Source: Pseudomonas maumuensis
GTDB lineage: Bacteria; Pseudomonadota; Gammaproteobacteria; Pseudomonadales; Pseudomonadaceae
Reading direction: 5' to 3'
Assembly (NCBI RefSeq): GCF_019139675.1
Contig: NZ_CP077077.1
Location: forward strand, 1,302,001-1,366,000
DNA: 64,000 nt
Shown piece by piece: positions 27,151 to 37,746 of the stretch; the first letter of the stretch is position 1, and the number at the start of each line of letters is the position of its first letter. The translations under genes were made by a program, and so were the position numbers. The notes beneath the pieces are model-generated. The model was not told the origin of the DNA. It searched no databases and saw nothing but the letters and a program-made list of their open reading frames with translations.

Positions 27151-27854
27151 CAAACGAACTGCCGGCCTTCTGGGCCGTGATTCCCGCCGCGGGCGTTGGT
27201 GCCCGCATGGCTGCCGACCGGCCCAAGCAGTACCTGCAACTGGGCGGGCAGACCATTCTCGAGCATAGCCTCGACTGTTTCCTCGACCATCCCATGCTCA
27301 AGGGCGTGGTGGTCAGCATTGCCGAACACGACCCTTACTGGCCCGGCCTGCGCTGTGCCAGCGATCCGCGTATCCAGCGTGCGCCGGGTGGTGACGAGCG
27401 CGCTGACTCGGTGCTCAATGCGCTATTGCTGCTGCACGCCCAGGGCGCGTCGGATGACGACTGGGTGCTGGTGCACGACGCCGCGCGGCCGAACCTGGAG
27501 CGCAGCGATCTGGACAAGTTGCTGTCAGCCCTGGCTGAAGATCCTGTCGGTGGATTGCTCGCCGTACCCGCTCGGGACACGCTCAAGCGGGCCGACGGCG
27601 AGGGTAGGGTGGCGGCGACGGTAGATCGCAGCACCGTTTGGCAAGCCTACACCCCGCAGATGTTCCGCCTCGGCATGTTGCACCGGGCGCTGGCCGAGTG
27701 CCTGGTGTCCGATGTGGCGGTCACCGATGAGTCGTCCGCCATCGAGTGGGCCGGGTATGCGCCGCGTCTGGTCGAAGGGCGCAGCGACAATATCAAGGTG
27801 ACCCGGCCAGAGGACCTGGAGTGGCTGCGCCAGCGATGGGCCGGGCGTCGCTGA
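27147..27854 (+). CDS. ispD: 2-C-methyl-D-erythritol 4-phosphate cytidylyltransferase
   Basis: This is the third MEP-pathway enzyme: it transfers CMP from CTP to methylerythritol phosphate. It has 235 residues. The N-terminal nucleotide-binding stretch PAAGVGARMAADRPKQYL is clear, with the later VHDAARPN and the C-terminal VTRPEDL. It overlaps ftsB by four bases. In many bacteria ispF follows directly; here a REP pair, a LysR gene and frmA-fghA separate the two, as in other P. putida relatives. Confidence 0.97.
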   Translation: MTNELPAFWAVIPAAGVGARMAADRPKQYLQLGGQTILEHSLDCFLDHPMLKGVVVSIAEHDPYWPGLRCASDPRIQRAPGGDERADSVLNALLLLHAQGASDDDWVLVHDAARPNLERSDLDKLLSALAEDPVGGLLAVPARDTLKRADGEGRVAATVDRSTVWQAYTPQMFRLGMLHRALAECLVSDVAVTDESSAIEWAGYAPRLVEGRSDNIKVTRPEDLEWLRQRWAGRR

Positions 27855-27875
27855 GCGACGGTCTGACACCGTACC

Positions 27876-27958
27876 TGTAGGAGCGGCTTCAGCCGCGATC
27901 ACCCGCGCAGCGGGTGCCTGACCGCGTTGCCTGCATCGCGGCTAAAGCCGCTCCTACA
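27876..27958. repeat. Inverted REP pair overlapping the 3' end of the LysR gene
   Basis: TGTAGGAGCGGCTTCAGCCG begins the left copy (27876-27899), and its inverted partner is at 27935-27958. Between them CACCCGC (27900-27906) pairs with GCGGGTG (27910-27916). This is a different REP class from those at 21.1 and 58.4 kb. The right copy covers the stop codon of the minus-strand LysR gene (27954-27956). It also lies between the converging ispD and LysR genes and could stop transcription from both sides. Confidence 0.85.
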
Positions 27959-28856
27959 AAGGCGTGATGCGATATTCCGGCAACTGCGCCAACCCTTCCT
28001 TGAGGTAGTCCACCAACCGCCGCACCTTCGGTGACAGATGCCGTTGTTGCGGATACAACGCCCACACTGCTGTATTCGGCGGTTGGTGCCCCTCCAGCAA
28101 CGACACCAGCGCCCCGCTGTGCAAGTGCTCGAGCACGTAGTAGTCCGGCAACTGGCACAAGCCCATCCCCTGCAGCGCCGCATCCAGCACCGCCTGGCCG
28201 CTGTTGCAGCGCCAGTTGCCTTGCACCCGCTGACTGATCTCGCGACCCTCCTGCTGCAGCGCCCACAGGTCGGAGCTGCCGACCAGGCAATTGTGCCGCG
28301 CCAATTCCGAAACGCTGTGCGGCCGCCCATAACGTTCCAGGTAAGCCGGCGAGGCGCACAGGAACATGCGCCGCGGCGCCAGGCGCGTGGCCACCAGCCG
28401 GGAGTCCTGCAGGCGGCCCAGGCGAATCGCCAGGTCCATGCCTTCGTGCAGTAGGTCTAAGGTGCGGTTGCTCAGTTCCACTTCCACCCGCAACTGCGGG
28501 TACAGCGCCATGAAACGCGTCACCAGCGGCACGATGAAACGCTCGCCATAGGCCACCGCGCAGGTCATGCGCAGCAGGCCCTTGGGTTCGCTGGCCAGGT
28601 CGCCCATGGCGCGCAGCGCTTCCTCGCGGCCATCCTGCAGGCGCTGGCAGTGCTGGAGAAAGGTCTGCCCGGCTTCGCTGAGGGTCACCCGCCGCGTGCT
28701 GCGGTACAGCAGGCGAGTCTGCAGGCGCTCTTCCAGACGGGCGATCTGCCGGCTGATGTGCGAGGACGACACGCCCAGGCGTTCGGCGGCGGCGGTGAAC
28801 TGGCCCGATTCGGCCACCGCAACGAATTCGTCGATGCCTTCCCAGCGGCTGCTCAT
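27954..28856 (-). CDS. LysR-family transcriptional regulator, divergent from frmA
   Basis: The 300-residue protein has an N-terminal winged helix (GQFTAAAERLGVSSSHISRQIARLEERL, about residues 17-44) and a C-terminal type-2 periplasmic-fold effector domain. The start at 28856 follows AGGGAC; a Met five codons upstream lacks a site. It is divergent from frmA-fghA with a 108-base gap, so it may control the formaldehyde detoxification genes, but the effector is unknown. The gene's stop codon and last bases lie in a REP element, so its C-terminus may differ from that of relatives lacking the repeat. The specific family within LysR was not identified. Confidence 0.9.
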   Translation of the reverse strand: MSSRWEGIDEFVAVAESGQFTAAAERLGVSSSHISRQIARLEERLQTRLLYRSTRRVTLSEAGQTFLQHCQRLQDGREEALRAMGDLASEPKGLLRMTCAVAYGERFIVPLVTRFMALYPQLRVEVELSNRTLDLLHEGMDLAIRLGRLQDSRLVATRLAPRRMFLCASPAYLERYGRPHSVSELARHNCLVGSSDLWALQQEGREISQRVQGNWRCNSGQAVLDAALQGMGLCQLPDYYVLEHLHSGALVSLLEGHQPPNTAVWALYPQQRHLSPKVRRLVDYLKEGLAQLPEYRITPL

Positions 28857-28900
28857 TGATTGTCCCTGCATGGCAATAATGTTTTGTGGATGCCGGGATT

Positions 28901-30077
<1,177 letters not shown>

Positions 30078-30087
30078 GGCCCTCGCC

Positions 30088-30936
30088 ATGACGCTGGAAA
30101 ACATCTCCTGCCAGAAAAGCTTCGGCGGCTGGCACAAGCGTTACCGGCACAGCTCCAAGGTGCTTGGCTGCGACATGGTGTTCGCGGTGTACCTGCCGCC
30201 CCAGGCCGAGCAGGGCGAAAAACTGCCCGTGCTGTACTGGCTCAGCGGTCTGACCTGCACCGACGAGAACTTCATGCAGAAGGCCGGCGCCCATCGCCTG
30301 GCCGCGGAGCTCGGGTTGATCATCGTCGCCCCGGACACCAGCCCGCGAGGCGAGCAGGTGCCGGGCGATCCGGACGGTGCCTGGGACTTCGGCCTGGGCG
30401 CGGGGTTCTACCTCAATGCCACCCAGCAGCCCTGGGCCAAGCATTATCGGATGCACGACTACGTGGTGGAGGAGTTGCCGGCTTTGATCGAGGCGTCATT
30501 CCCGGCGTCTGACCAGCGCAGTATCAGTGGCCACTCGATGGGCGGGCACGGCGCGCTGGTCTGCGCCTTGCGCAACCCGGGGCGCTACCGCTCGGTGTCG
30601 GCGTTCTCACCGATCAGCAATCCAATGGATTGCCCGTGGGGCGAGAAGGCTTTCAGCCGCTACCTGGGCGAAGACCGGGCGCAGTGGCGCGAGTGGGATG
30701 CCAGTGTGCTGCTGGCCGAGGCGGACGAGTGCCCGCCGCTGCTGGTGGACCAGGGGGATCGCGATGATTTCCTTGAAAAGCAGCTCAAGCCAGAGGCGCT
30801 GGAGCAGGCGGCGCGCAAGGGCGGCCATGGGCTGACCCTGCGCCTGCAGCCAGGCTACGACCATAGCTACTACTTCATCGCCAGCTTCATCGATGAACAC
30901 CTGCGCCATCATGCGGTGGCACTGGGCAGGGTCTGA
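30088..30936 (+). CDS. fghA: S-formylglutathione hydrolase
   Basis: This enzyme hydrolyses S-formylglutathione to formate and glutathione, completing formaldehyde detoxification begun by FrmA. It has 282 residues with an alpha/beta-hydrolase fold of the esterase D family. Nucleophile Ser150 is in SGHSMGGHG. The acid is probably in DQGDRDDFL and the His in [20 protein letters not shown] is the oxyanion region typical of the family. It is paired with frmA and followed by a strong terminator. Confidence 0.96.
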   Translation: MTLENISCQKSFGGWHKRYRHSSKVLGCDMVFAVYLPPQAEQGEKLPVLYWLSGLTCTDENFMQKAGAHRLAAELGLIIVAPDTSPRGEQVPGDPDGAWDFGLGAGFYLNATQQPWAKHYRMHDYVVEELPALIEASFPASDQRSISGHSMGGHGALVCALRNPGRYRSVSAFSPISNPMDCPWGEKAFSRYLGEDRAQWREWDASVLLAEADECPPLLVDQGDRDDFLEKQLKPEALEQAARKGGHGLTLRLQPGYDHSYYFIASFIDEHLRHHAVALGRV

Positions 30937-30985
30937 GCCGCAGGGCCGTGAAGCAGCCCCAATACTACAAAAGCAGGTAGAATCA

Positions 30986-31011
30986 CGCCCTGACTCAATC
31001 AGGGCGTTTTT
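30986..31011 (+). terminator. Terminator abutting the ispF start codon
   Basis: CGCCCTGA (30986-30993) pairs with TCAGGGCG (30999-31006), followed by five T (31007-31011). This is a textbook intrinsic terminator, and it ends two bases before the ispF ATG. The AGGG in the 3' arm is also the only Shine-Dalgarno-like sequence for ispF, so the hairpin would hide the ribosome site. A -10-like TAGAAT lies just before it at 30978-30983. Confidence 0.7.
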
Positions 31012-31013
31012 CT

Positions 31014-31487
31014 ATGCGTATTGGCCACGGCTACGATGTCCACCGTTTCTGCGACGGTGATTTCATTACCTTGGGCGGGGTGCGTATCCCCCACAAGTTC
31101 GGCCTGCTGGCCCACTCCGACGGCGACGTGCTGCTGCACGCCCTGAGCGATGCCCTGCTCGGTGCTGCGGCGCTGGGCGACATCGGCAAGCATTTCCCCG
31201 ACACCGACCCGCAGTTCAAGGGCGCCGACAGCCGGGTGCTGCTGCGCCACGTGGTCGCTGTCGTGCGTGACAAGGGCTGGAAGGTCGGCAACGTCGACGC
31301 CACCATCGTCGCCCAGGCACCGAAGATGGCCCCGCACATCGAGACCATGCGCCAGCAGATCGCCGCCGACCTGCAGGTCGAGCTCGACCAGGTCAACGTC
31401 AAGGCCACCACCGAAGAAAAGCTGGGCTTCACCGGTCGCGAGGAGGGCATCGCCGTGCACGCGGTCGCCCTGCTGCTGCCAGCATGA
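31014..31487 (+). CDS. ispF: 2-C-methyl-D-erythritol 2,4-cyclodiphosphate synthase
   Basis: This is the fifth MEP-pathway enzyme; it releases CMP while forming the cyclic diphosphate. It has 157 residues and forms a trimer. Metal ligands Asp8 and His10 are in GYDVHRF, and a third His is in LLAHSDGD. The C-terminal [18 protein letters not shown] is typical. The start is fixed by [10 protein letters not shown]. Its ribosome binding site lies in a terminator hairpin. It overlaps truD by four bases. Confidence 0.97.
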   Translation: MRIGHGYDVHRFCDGDFITLGGVRIPHKFGLLAHSDGDVLLHALSDALLGAAALGDIGKHFPDTDPQFKGADSRVLLRHVVAVVRDKGWKVGNVDATIVAQAPKMAPHIETMRQQIAADLQVELDQVNVKATTEEKLGFTGREEGIAVHAVALLLPA

Positions 31488-32529
31488 CCGAACTGGAACT
31501 GCTGGGCCCTCGGGCCTCGGGTGATGTCTTGGGCAGCGCGGTGCTCAAGGCGGTGGCTGAAGACTTCCAGGTCGATGAAGTGCTCGATATCCCGCTGTCC
31601 GGTCAGGGCGAGCACCTGTGGCTGTGGGTCGAGAAACGTGACCTCAACACCGAGGAGGCGGCTCGCCGCCTGGCCCGCGCCGCCGGTGTGCCGGTGCGCG
31701 CCATCAGCTATGCCGGCCTCAAGGACCGGCAGGCCCTGACCCGCCAGTGGTTCAGCCTGCACCTGCCGGGCAAGGCTGACCCAGACCTGTCCCGTGCCGA
31801 GGACGACACCCTGCGCGTGCTCAAGCAGGTGCGCCACCAGCGCAAGCTGCAGCGTGGCGCGCATTCGGCCAATGGCTTCACCCTGCGCCTGACCGCGCTG
31901 CAGGCCGACCACCAGGCCCTTGATGCCCGCCTGGAGCAACTCAAGCAGCAGGGCGTGCCCAACTACTTCGGCAGCCAGCGCTTCGGCCATGCCGGTGGCA
32001 ACGTCCATGACGCCCAGGACTGGGCCGCTCGCCAGGCCCTGCCCGAGCAGCGCAACCTGCGCTCGCGGCTGCTGTCCGCCGGGCGCAGCTACCTGTTCAA
32101 CCAGGTGCTGGCCGCCCGTGTCGCCGACGGCAGTTGGCAGCGCGCCCAGGTCGGCGACTTGCTGGCCTTCACCGACAAGCGCAGTTTCTTCGTCGCGGGC
32201 GAGGCCGAGTGCAACGACCCGCGCCTGGCCGTTCTCGACCTGCACCCGACCGGCCCGCTGTGGGGCGCCGGTGCGGCACCGAGCCAGAGCGCGACCCTGG
32301 ACCTCGAGTCTACGGTCGGCGGACGTCATCCGGCGCTGTGCGATTGGCTGGCGCGAGCGGGCATGGATCACGAACGGCGCATCCTGCGGCTCCCTATTGG
32401 GCGGCTGACGTGGCATTATCCCGAGCCTGATATCCTGCAACTGGAATTCGTCCTTCCGGCCGGATGCTTCGCCACCGTGGTGGTGCGCGAACTCGTCGAT
32501 CTGGTGCCGGCAGGGCAGACGGACAGCCC

Positions 32530-32542
<13 letters not shown>
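31484..32542 (+). CDS. truD: tRNA pseudouridine(13) synthase
   Basis: This enzyme makes pseudouridine at position 13 of tRNA-Glu. It has 352 residues. The catalytic Asp81 is in AGLKDRQAL, and the [10 protein letters not shown] motif in the middle is a TruD signature. It overlaps ispF at its start (ATGA) and surE by 13 bases at its end. ispF-truD-surE-pcm-nlpD-rpoS is the conserved order in gammaproteobacteria. Confidence 0.97.
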
Positions 32543-33956
<1,414 letters not shown>

Positions 33957-34140
33957 GCGGCGCCACGGAATATTTGCGTCGACGACGAATTCTTGCGTCT
34001 GGGCCCTGTCTATCTGGCGTGGCGCCTTTCGTACACCGAGTAGGCCAACAGCGAGTCACCCCAAGCAGGGTGGCTCGGTTATAATTGAAACAATATTGCA
34101 TTTTGTATCGTCATTTTTTGACAGCATGAGGGGAGCGCGG

Positions 34141-34995
34141 GTGGGTCACACAGGCATGCGGCAGCGCAAGGATCGGTCGGTATTGAAGCTTCTGGTGATC
34201 GCGCTGGCCATGGGGACCTTGCTGGCTGGTTGTTCCAGCACCAGCTCGAACGGCGCCCGCGTGGTCGACCGCAACAACGCCGCGCCCAAGCGCCCGACCG
34301 TCACCTCGGGGCAGTACATCGTCAAACCCGGCGACACGCTGTTCTCCATCGCCTTCCGCTACGGTTGGGACTACAAGGAGCTGGCGGCGCGCAACAATAT
34401 TCCCGCCCCCTATACCATCCGCCCGGGCCAGCCGATCCGTTTCAGCAGCGGCGCGGGGGGCAGCACAACGGTCGTTGGCAGCACTTCGTCGTCGAGCCGG
34501 ACCACCGTGATCCGCCGGCCGGTCGCCACCACGGCGCCGGCGACCAGCAATGGCAAAAGTGCCACAACTGCCCCTTCCACCACCTCGCAAACGGTTGCCC
34601 AGGTGCCCGCCGCAGAGCGCGCCGTCGGCGGTTGGACGTGGCCGGCGAGCGGCGTGCTGATTGGAAAATTCGCTTCAAACGGTAGTTTGAATAAAGGCAT
34701 TGATATCGCCGGTGATTTGGGACAGCCTGTTTTTGCTGCGTCTGATGGAGCGGTGGTCTACGCCGGCAGTGGCTTGAGGGGCTATGGCGAGCTCATCATC
34801 ATCAAACACAGCGATACCTACGTCAGTGCCTACGGTCACAACCGCAGGCTTTTGGTTCGGGAGGGGCAGCAGGTCAAGGCAGGGCAGACGATCGCAGAAA
34901 TGGGGTCCACGGGCACTGATCGGGTGAAGCTGCATTTCGAGATTCGCCGCCAGGGCAAACCCGTCGATCCTCTCCAGTTCCTGCCACGCCGTTGA
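34141..34995 (+). CDS. nlpD: Lipoprotein NlpD (LysM + LytM/peptidase M23-like)
   Basis: This envelope lipoprotein activates an amidase (AmiC in E. coli) during cell separation. From the GTG chosen (AGGGGAG upstream) it has 284 residues; an ATG at 34126 is an alternative. Lipobox LLAGC ends at Cys31. LysM spans about 58-102 (YIVKPGDTLFSI). A low-complexity Ser/Thr linker runs about 103-155, and LytM about 165-281. The zinc site is degenerate: LNKGID has no first His and YGHN replaces the usual motif, as in E. coli NlpD, so it is a regulator rather than a peptidase. The rpoS control site lies within the coding sequence. Confidence 0.95.
   Translation: MGHTGMRQRKDRSVLKLLVIALAMGTLLAGCSSTSSNGARVVDRNNAAPKRPTVTSGQYIVKPGDTLFSIAFRYGWDYKELAARNNIPAPYTIRPGQPIRFSSGAGGSTTVVGSTSSSSRTTVIRRPVATTAPATSNGKSATTAPSTTSQTVAQVPAAERAVGGWTWPASGVLIGKFASNGSLNKGIDIAGDLGQPVFAASDGAVVYAGSGLRGYGELIIIKHSDTYVSAYGHNRRLLVREGQQVKAGQTIAEMGSTGTDRVKLHFEIRRQGKPVDPLQFLPRR
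34674..34691 (+). promoter_or_regulatory. PsrA-type operator for the rpoS promoter, inside nlpD
   Basis: TTCAAAC-GGTA-GTTTGAA is a perfect 7+7 inverted repeat. It matches the published PsrA box (G/CAAAC-N2-4-GTTTG/C). In Pseudomonas the main rpoS start lies in nlpD roughly 370 bases before the rpoS ATG and PsrA binds just upstream of it. Here the box is 410-427 bases before the ATG, which fits that layout. PsrA itself is not in the window. Confidence 0.8.
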
Positions 34996-35100
34996 TCATT
35001 GTCCCGGCCTGTTCCTTGGATGTAGAGGGGACAGGCTCCAGCGCTGCCATGGAAGGGTGACGCTCGAGTCTGAGTTCGAACTCAGCAAAGGACTATAACA

Positions 35101-36108
35101 ATGGCTCTCAGTAAAGAAGTGCCGGAGTTTGACATCGACGATGACCTGCTTCTGATGGAGACGGGCATCGTTTTGGAAACGGATGTGGTGTCAGACGAAC
35201 CTGCTGTACCTTCGGTTCGGACCAAGTCGAAACAGGGCGCATCGCTCAAGCAGCACAAGTACATCGACTACAGTCGGGCACTTGATGCGACCCAACTGTA
35301 TCTCAACGAAATCGGCTTCTCGCCCCTGCTTTCGCCAGAGGAAGAAGTGCATTTCGCGCGCCTGTCGCAAAAAGGCGACCCTGCCGGGCGCAAGCGCATG
35401 ATCGAAAGCAACCTGCGCCTGGTGGTCAAGATCGCCCGCCGTTACGTCAATCGTGGCCTGTCGCTGCTCGACCTGATCGAGGAAGGCAACCTGGGCCTGA
35501 TCCGTGCGGTGGAGAAGTTCGACCCCGAACGCGGTTTCCGCTTCTCGACCTACGCTACCTGGTGGATCCGCCAGACCATCGAGCGGGCGATCATGAACCA
35601 GACCCGCACCATCCGCCTGCCCATTCACGTGGTCAAGGAGCTCAACGTCTACCTGCGCGCCGCGCGTGAACTGACGCAGAAGCTCGACCACGAGCCTTCG
35701 CCCGAAGAGATCGCCAGCCTGCTGGAGAAACCGGTGGCCGAGGTCAAGCGCATGCTCGGCCTGAACGAGCGGGTGTCCTCGGTGGATGTCTCGCTGGGGC
35801 CGGACTCCGACAAGACGCTGCTCGACACCCTCACCGACGATCGTCCCACCGACCCATGCGAACTGCTGCAGGATGACGATCTGTCGCAGAGCATCGACCA
35901 GTGGCTCGGCGAGTTGACCGACAAGCAGCGTGAGGTGGTGGTACGGCGTTTCGGCCTGCGTGGGCATGAAAGCAGTACCCTGGAAGATGTCGGGCTGGAG
36001 ATCGGCCTGACCCGTGAGCGGGTGCGGCAGATTCAGGTCGAAGGCCTGAAGCGCTTGCGCGAGATCCTCGAGAAGAATGGCCTGTCCAGCGAGTCGCTGT
36101 TCCAGTAG
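35101..36108 (+). CDS. rpoS: RNA polymerase sigma factor RpoS
   Basis: This is the stationary-phase and general stress sigma factor. It has 335 residues, as in other Pseudomonas. A variable N-terminal region 1.1 is followed by region 1.2 ([16 protein letters not shown]), region 2 ([27 protein letters not shown] and [13 protein letters not shown]), region 3, and region 4 with the helix-turn-helix near the end ([20 protein letters not shown]). An AAAGGA site precedes the ATG. The promoter is inside nlpD, leaving a leader of several hundred bases. It is followed by two hairpins, where synteny with other Pseudomonas breaks. Confidence 0.98.
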   Translation: MALSKEVPEFDIDDDLLLMETGIVLETDVVSDEPAVPSVRTKSKQGASLKQHKYIDYSRALDATQLYLNEIGFSPLLSPEEEVHFARLSQKGDPAGRKRMIESNLRLVVKIARRYVNRGLSLLDLIEEGNLGLIRAVEKFDPERGFRFSTYATWWIRQTIERAIMNQTRTIRLPIHVVKELNVYLRAARELTQKLDHEPSPEEIASLLEKPVAEVKRMLGLNERVSSVDVSLGPDSDKTLLDTLTDDRPTDPCELLQDDDLSQSIDQWLGELTDKQREVVVRRFGLRGHESSTLEDVGLEIGLTRERVRQIQVEGLKRLREILEKNGLSSESLFQ

Positions 36109-36130
36109 TCAGTGACGTGCGCCAGGCAGA

Positions 36131-36152
36131 CGCCCCGACTGTGTTCGGGGCG
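36131..36152 (+). terminator. Hairpin after rpoS
   Basis: CGCCCCGA (36131-36138) pairs with TCGGGGCG (36145-36152), followed by TTTGCG, 23 bases after the rpoS stop. It is a likely rpoS terminator. Confidence 0.65.
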
Positions 36153-36195
36153 TTTGCGTAAGTGGCTTGGCGAACGCTTTGATCGATACGAACGA

Positions 36196-36222
36196 AAAAC
36201 CCCGCCATCAAGGCGGGGTTTT
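36196..36222. terminator. Bidirectional terminator between rpoS and lptF
   Basis: AAAACCCCGCC (36196-36206) pairs with GGCGGGGTTTT (36212-36222). A and T runs at both ends let it work for rpoS on the plus strand and for the lipoprotein operon on the minus strand. Confidence 0.8.
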
Positions 36223-36240
36223 CGTTCAGCCAGCAACGGT

Positions 36241-37029
36241 TTACTGGATCTGGCTGACCGAGCGTGGTGCCACCGGCTGGTTGTCGTTGGAGATGGTCAC
36301 TTCCACACGACGGTTTTGCGCACGGCCGGAGTTGCTGCCGTTGTCGGCCACCGGATACTCCTTGCCATAACCCTGGGCGACGATGCGCGCAGGGTCCACG
36401 CCGGCACGCACCAGCGCCATGCGTACGGCGCCGGCGCGACGTTCGGACAGGGTCTGGTTGTAGTTGGCCGAACCGACGCTGTCGGTGTAGCCCTCGACGA
36501 TCACCTTGCGCTCGGGGTTCTCCTGAAGGAACTGGGCCAGCTTGGTGACGTTCGGATAGGCACTGCTCTTGAGCTCGGCCTTGTTGAAGTCGAACAGCAC
36601 ATCGCCGAAGGTCACCAGGGTGCCACGGTCGGTCTGCTTGGCGTTGAGGCTGTCCTGCAGTTTCTTGATCTGCGCGTCGCGGGCGTCGAGCTTGGCCTGG
36701 GCGCGCTGCGCTGCGGCGTTTTTCAGTTCACCTTCCGCAGTGCGCAGGGCGATGGTCTGCTTGGCCACTTCGACGCGCTGGTTGGTGAGGTAGGCGAGCT
36801 GGTCGACTTTCTTCTCATCCTCGCGCTCCATGTAGGCCCGGTCGGCCTTGTTCAGCCAATCCTGGGCGTCCTTGGTCTCGAGCGCGGCTACCTTGCTCGA
36901 CTGCGGGTCGCTCTGCAGGGCGGAGAAGTTGGTGCGGGCCGACTCGAGGTTGGCGTTCGGGTCGTGAGAGCAGGCTGCAAGGCCGACGCTCAGGGCCAGC
37001 AGGGCGGGAATCATGACGTAGTTGCGCAT
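36241..37029 (-). CDS. lptF: OmpA-family outer membrane lipoprotein, LptF-like
   Basis: The 262-residue lipoprotein has lipobox GLAAC ending at Cys20. A helical, Ala/Lys/Gln-rich middle (about 50-130) precedes a C-terminal OmpA-like peptidoglycan-binding domain (about 140-250) with VEGYTDSVGSANYNQTLSERRA and the terminal NRRVEV. The start chosen has AAAGGA eight bases before it; a Met three codons upstream overlaps that site. P. aeruginosa LptF (PA3692), next to a DUF4398 gene and near ppc, belongs to the AlgU regulon, and the local order here matches. It is the second gene after the DUF4398 lipoprotein, 48 bases apart. Confidence 0.85.
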   Translation of the reverse strand: MRNYVMIPALLALSVGLAACSHDPNANLESARTNFSALQSDPQSSKVAALETKDAQDWLNKADRAYMEREDEKKVDQLAYLTNQRVEVAKQTIALRTAEGELKNAAAQRAQAKLDARDAQIKKLQDSLNAKQTDRGTLVTFGDVLFDFNKAELKSSAYPNVTKLAQFLQENPERKVIVEGYTDSVGSANYNQTLSERRAGAVRMALVRAGVDPARIVAQGYGKEYPVADNGSNSGRAQNRRVEVTISNDNQPVAPRSVSQIQ

Positions 37030-37077
37030 AGTGTTCATCCTTTGATCTTTAACGAAGGCGGTAGTGGCTAAGCGGGC

Positions 37078-37491
37078 TTATTCAGCGCTGCGCAGGCCTT
37101 CCTCACGTACGTCCTGGACACCCTGGCGGGCATCCTGCACGGCCTTCTGGGCCTTGGCAGCCTGGGCCTTGCGCTCGGCGAGGCGGGCGTCCCATTCAGC
37201 CTGCTCGGCCAGTAGCTTGGCCTCGTCATACTTCTTGTCGTGCATGGCGATTTCGGCTTTCTTAAACTTGTCCTGGGCAGCCTTCATCTCCACCGCGGCG
37301 AACTCGGTGCCACCGGCACTGACCGCCGAGTTGACCGCCGATTGGGTCACGGCGTACTGCTCGGTAGGCGGCTTGCCCGCGCAGCCGGCCAGCACCAGGC
37401 TGCTGCCCAGGGCCAGCGCGGCCAGCTTGAGCCCGCGCAGGTGAGTGGAGGAAGGTTGTGCGATGCGGGTCTTCATGGTGGTCAACTCCAT
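37078..37491 (-). CDS. DUF4398-type lipoprotein
   Basis: The 137-residue protein has lipobox LVLAGC ending at Cys37 after an N-terminal signal with basic residues. The mature part is one long amphipathic helix rich in Ala, Lys, Gln and Glu (KKAEIAMHDKKYDEAKLLAEQAEWDARLAERKAQ), the DUF4398 pattern. The start at 37491 has AGGAG upstream; the Met at 37476 is an alternative. It is the first gene of a two-gene unit with the LptF-like protein, so it is probably an envelope stress lipoprotein. Its exact role is not known. Confidence 0.8.
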   Translation of the reverse strand: MELTTMKTRIAQPSSTHLRGLKLAALALGSSLVLAGCAGKPPTEQYAVTQSAVNSAVSAGGTEFAAVEMKAAQDKFKKAEIAMHDKKYDEAKLLAEQAEWDARLAERKAQAAKAQKAVQDARQGVQDVREEGLRSAE

Positions 37492-37604
37492 TGGGTCACT
37501 CCTGTTAAACGACGATGCCACGCAGTGACAATCGCTGTTCCCCTGTTGCCAGCGTCGGGCGCAAAGGCCCGTGTTTACAGGGTTTTGCCGTGATGGCTAC
37601 TGGC

Positions 37605-37632
37605 TGTGACCGAGGCGTTTTTTGAATAGTTC
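37605..37632 (-). promoter_or_regulatory. Possible AlgU (sigma-22/RpoE-like) promoter for the DUF4398-lptF unit
   Basis: On the minus strand GAACTA (37632-37627) is followed after 17 bases by TCACA (37609-37605). The AlgU consensus is GAACTT-N16/17-TCTGA. The -35 matches in five of six positions and the -10 only partly. It lies about 110 bases before the first gene. The proposal leans on the known AlgU control of lptF in P. aeruginosa. Confidence 0.4.
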
Positions 37633-37716
37633 AGAAAAATTTGCACGCTAAAGGTATTTTTTTCTGACTAATCAGTCAGCGGTTTCCGCCTGGAACTTCC
37701 GCTGCAGATGAAGGTA

Positions 37717-37735
37717 TGCCGGGCGTTGCCCGGCA
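37717..37735 (-). terminator. Hairpin after the 37747-38091 gene
   Basis: TGCCGGGC (37717-37724) pairs with GCCCGGCA (37728-37735) with a three-base loop, 11 bases beyond the stop of the minus-strand gene. The tail on that strand is only moderately T-rich. Confidence 0.45.
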
Positions 37736-37746
37736 CCCGCAAGAGC

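Noticed and set aside
30986..31011. Riboswitch before ispF
   Set aside because: The structure is a simple terminator without an aptamer-like upstream region; the preceding gap is only about 50 bases.
36109..36240. Possible rsmZ-like small RNA after rpoS
   Set aside because: No series of GGA motifs in loops is present. The gap is explained by two terminators.
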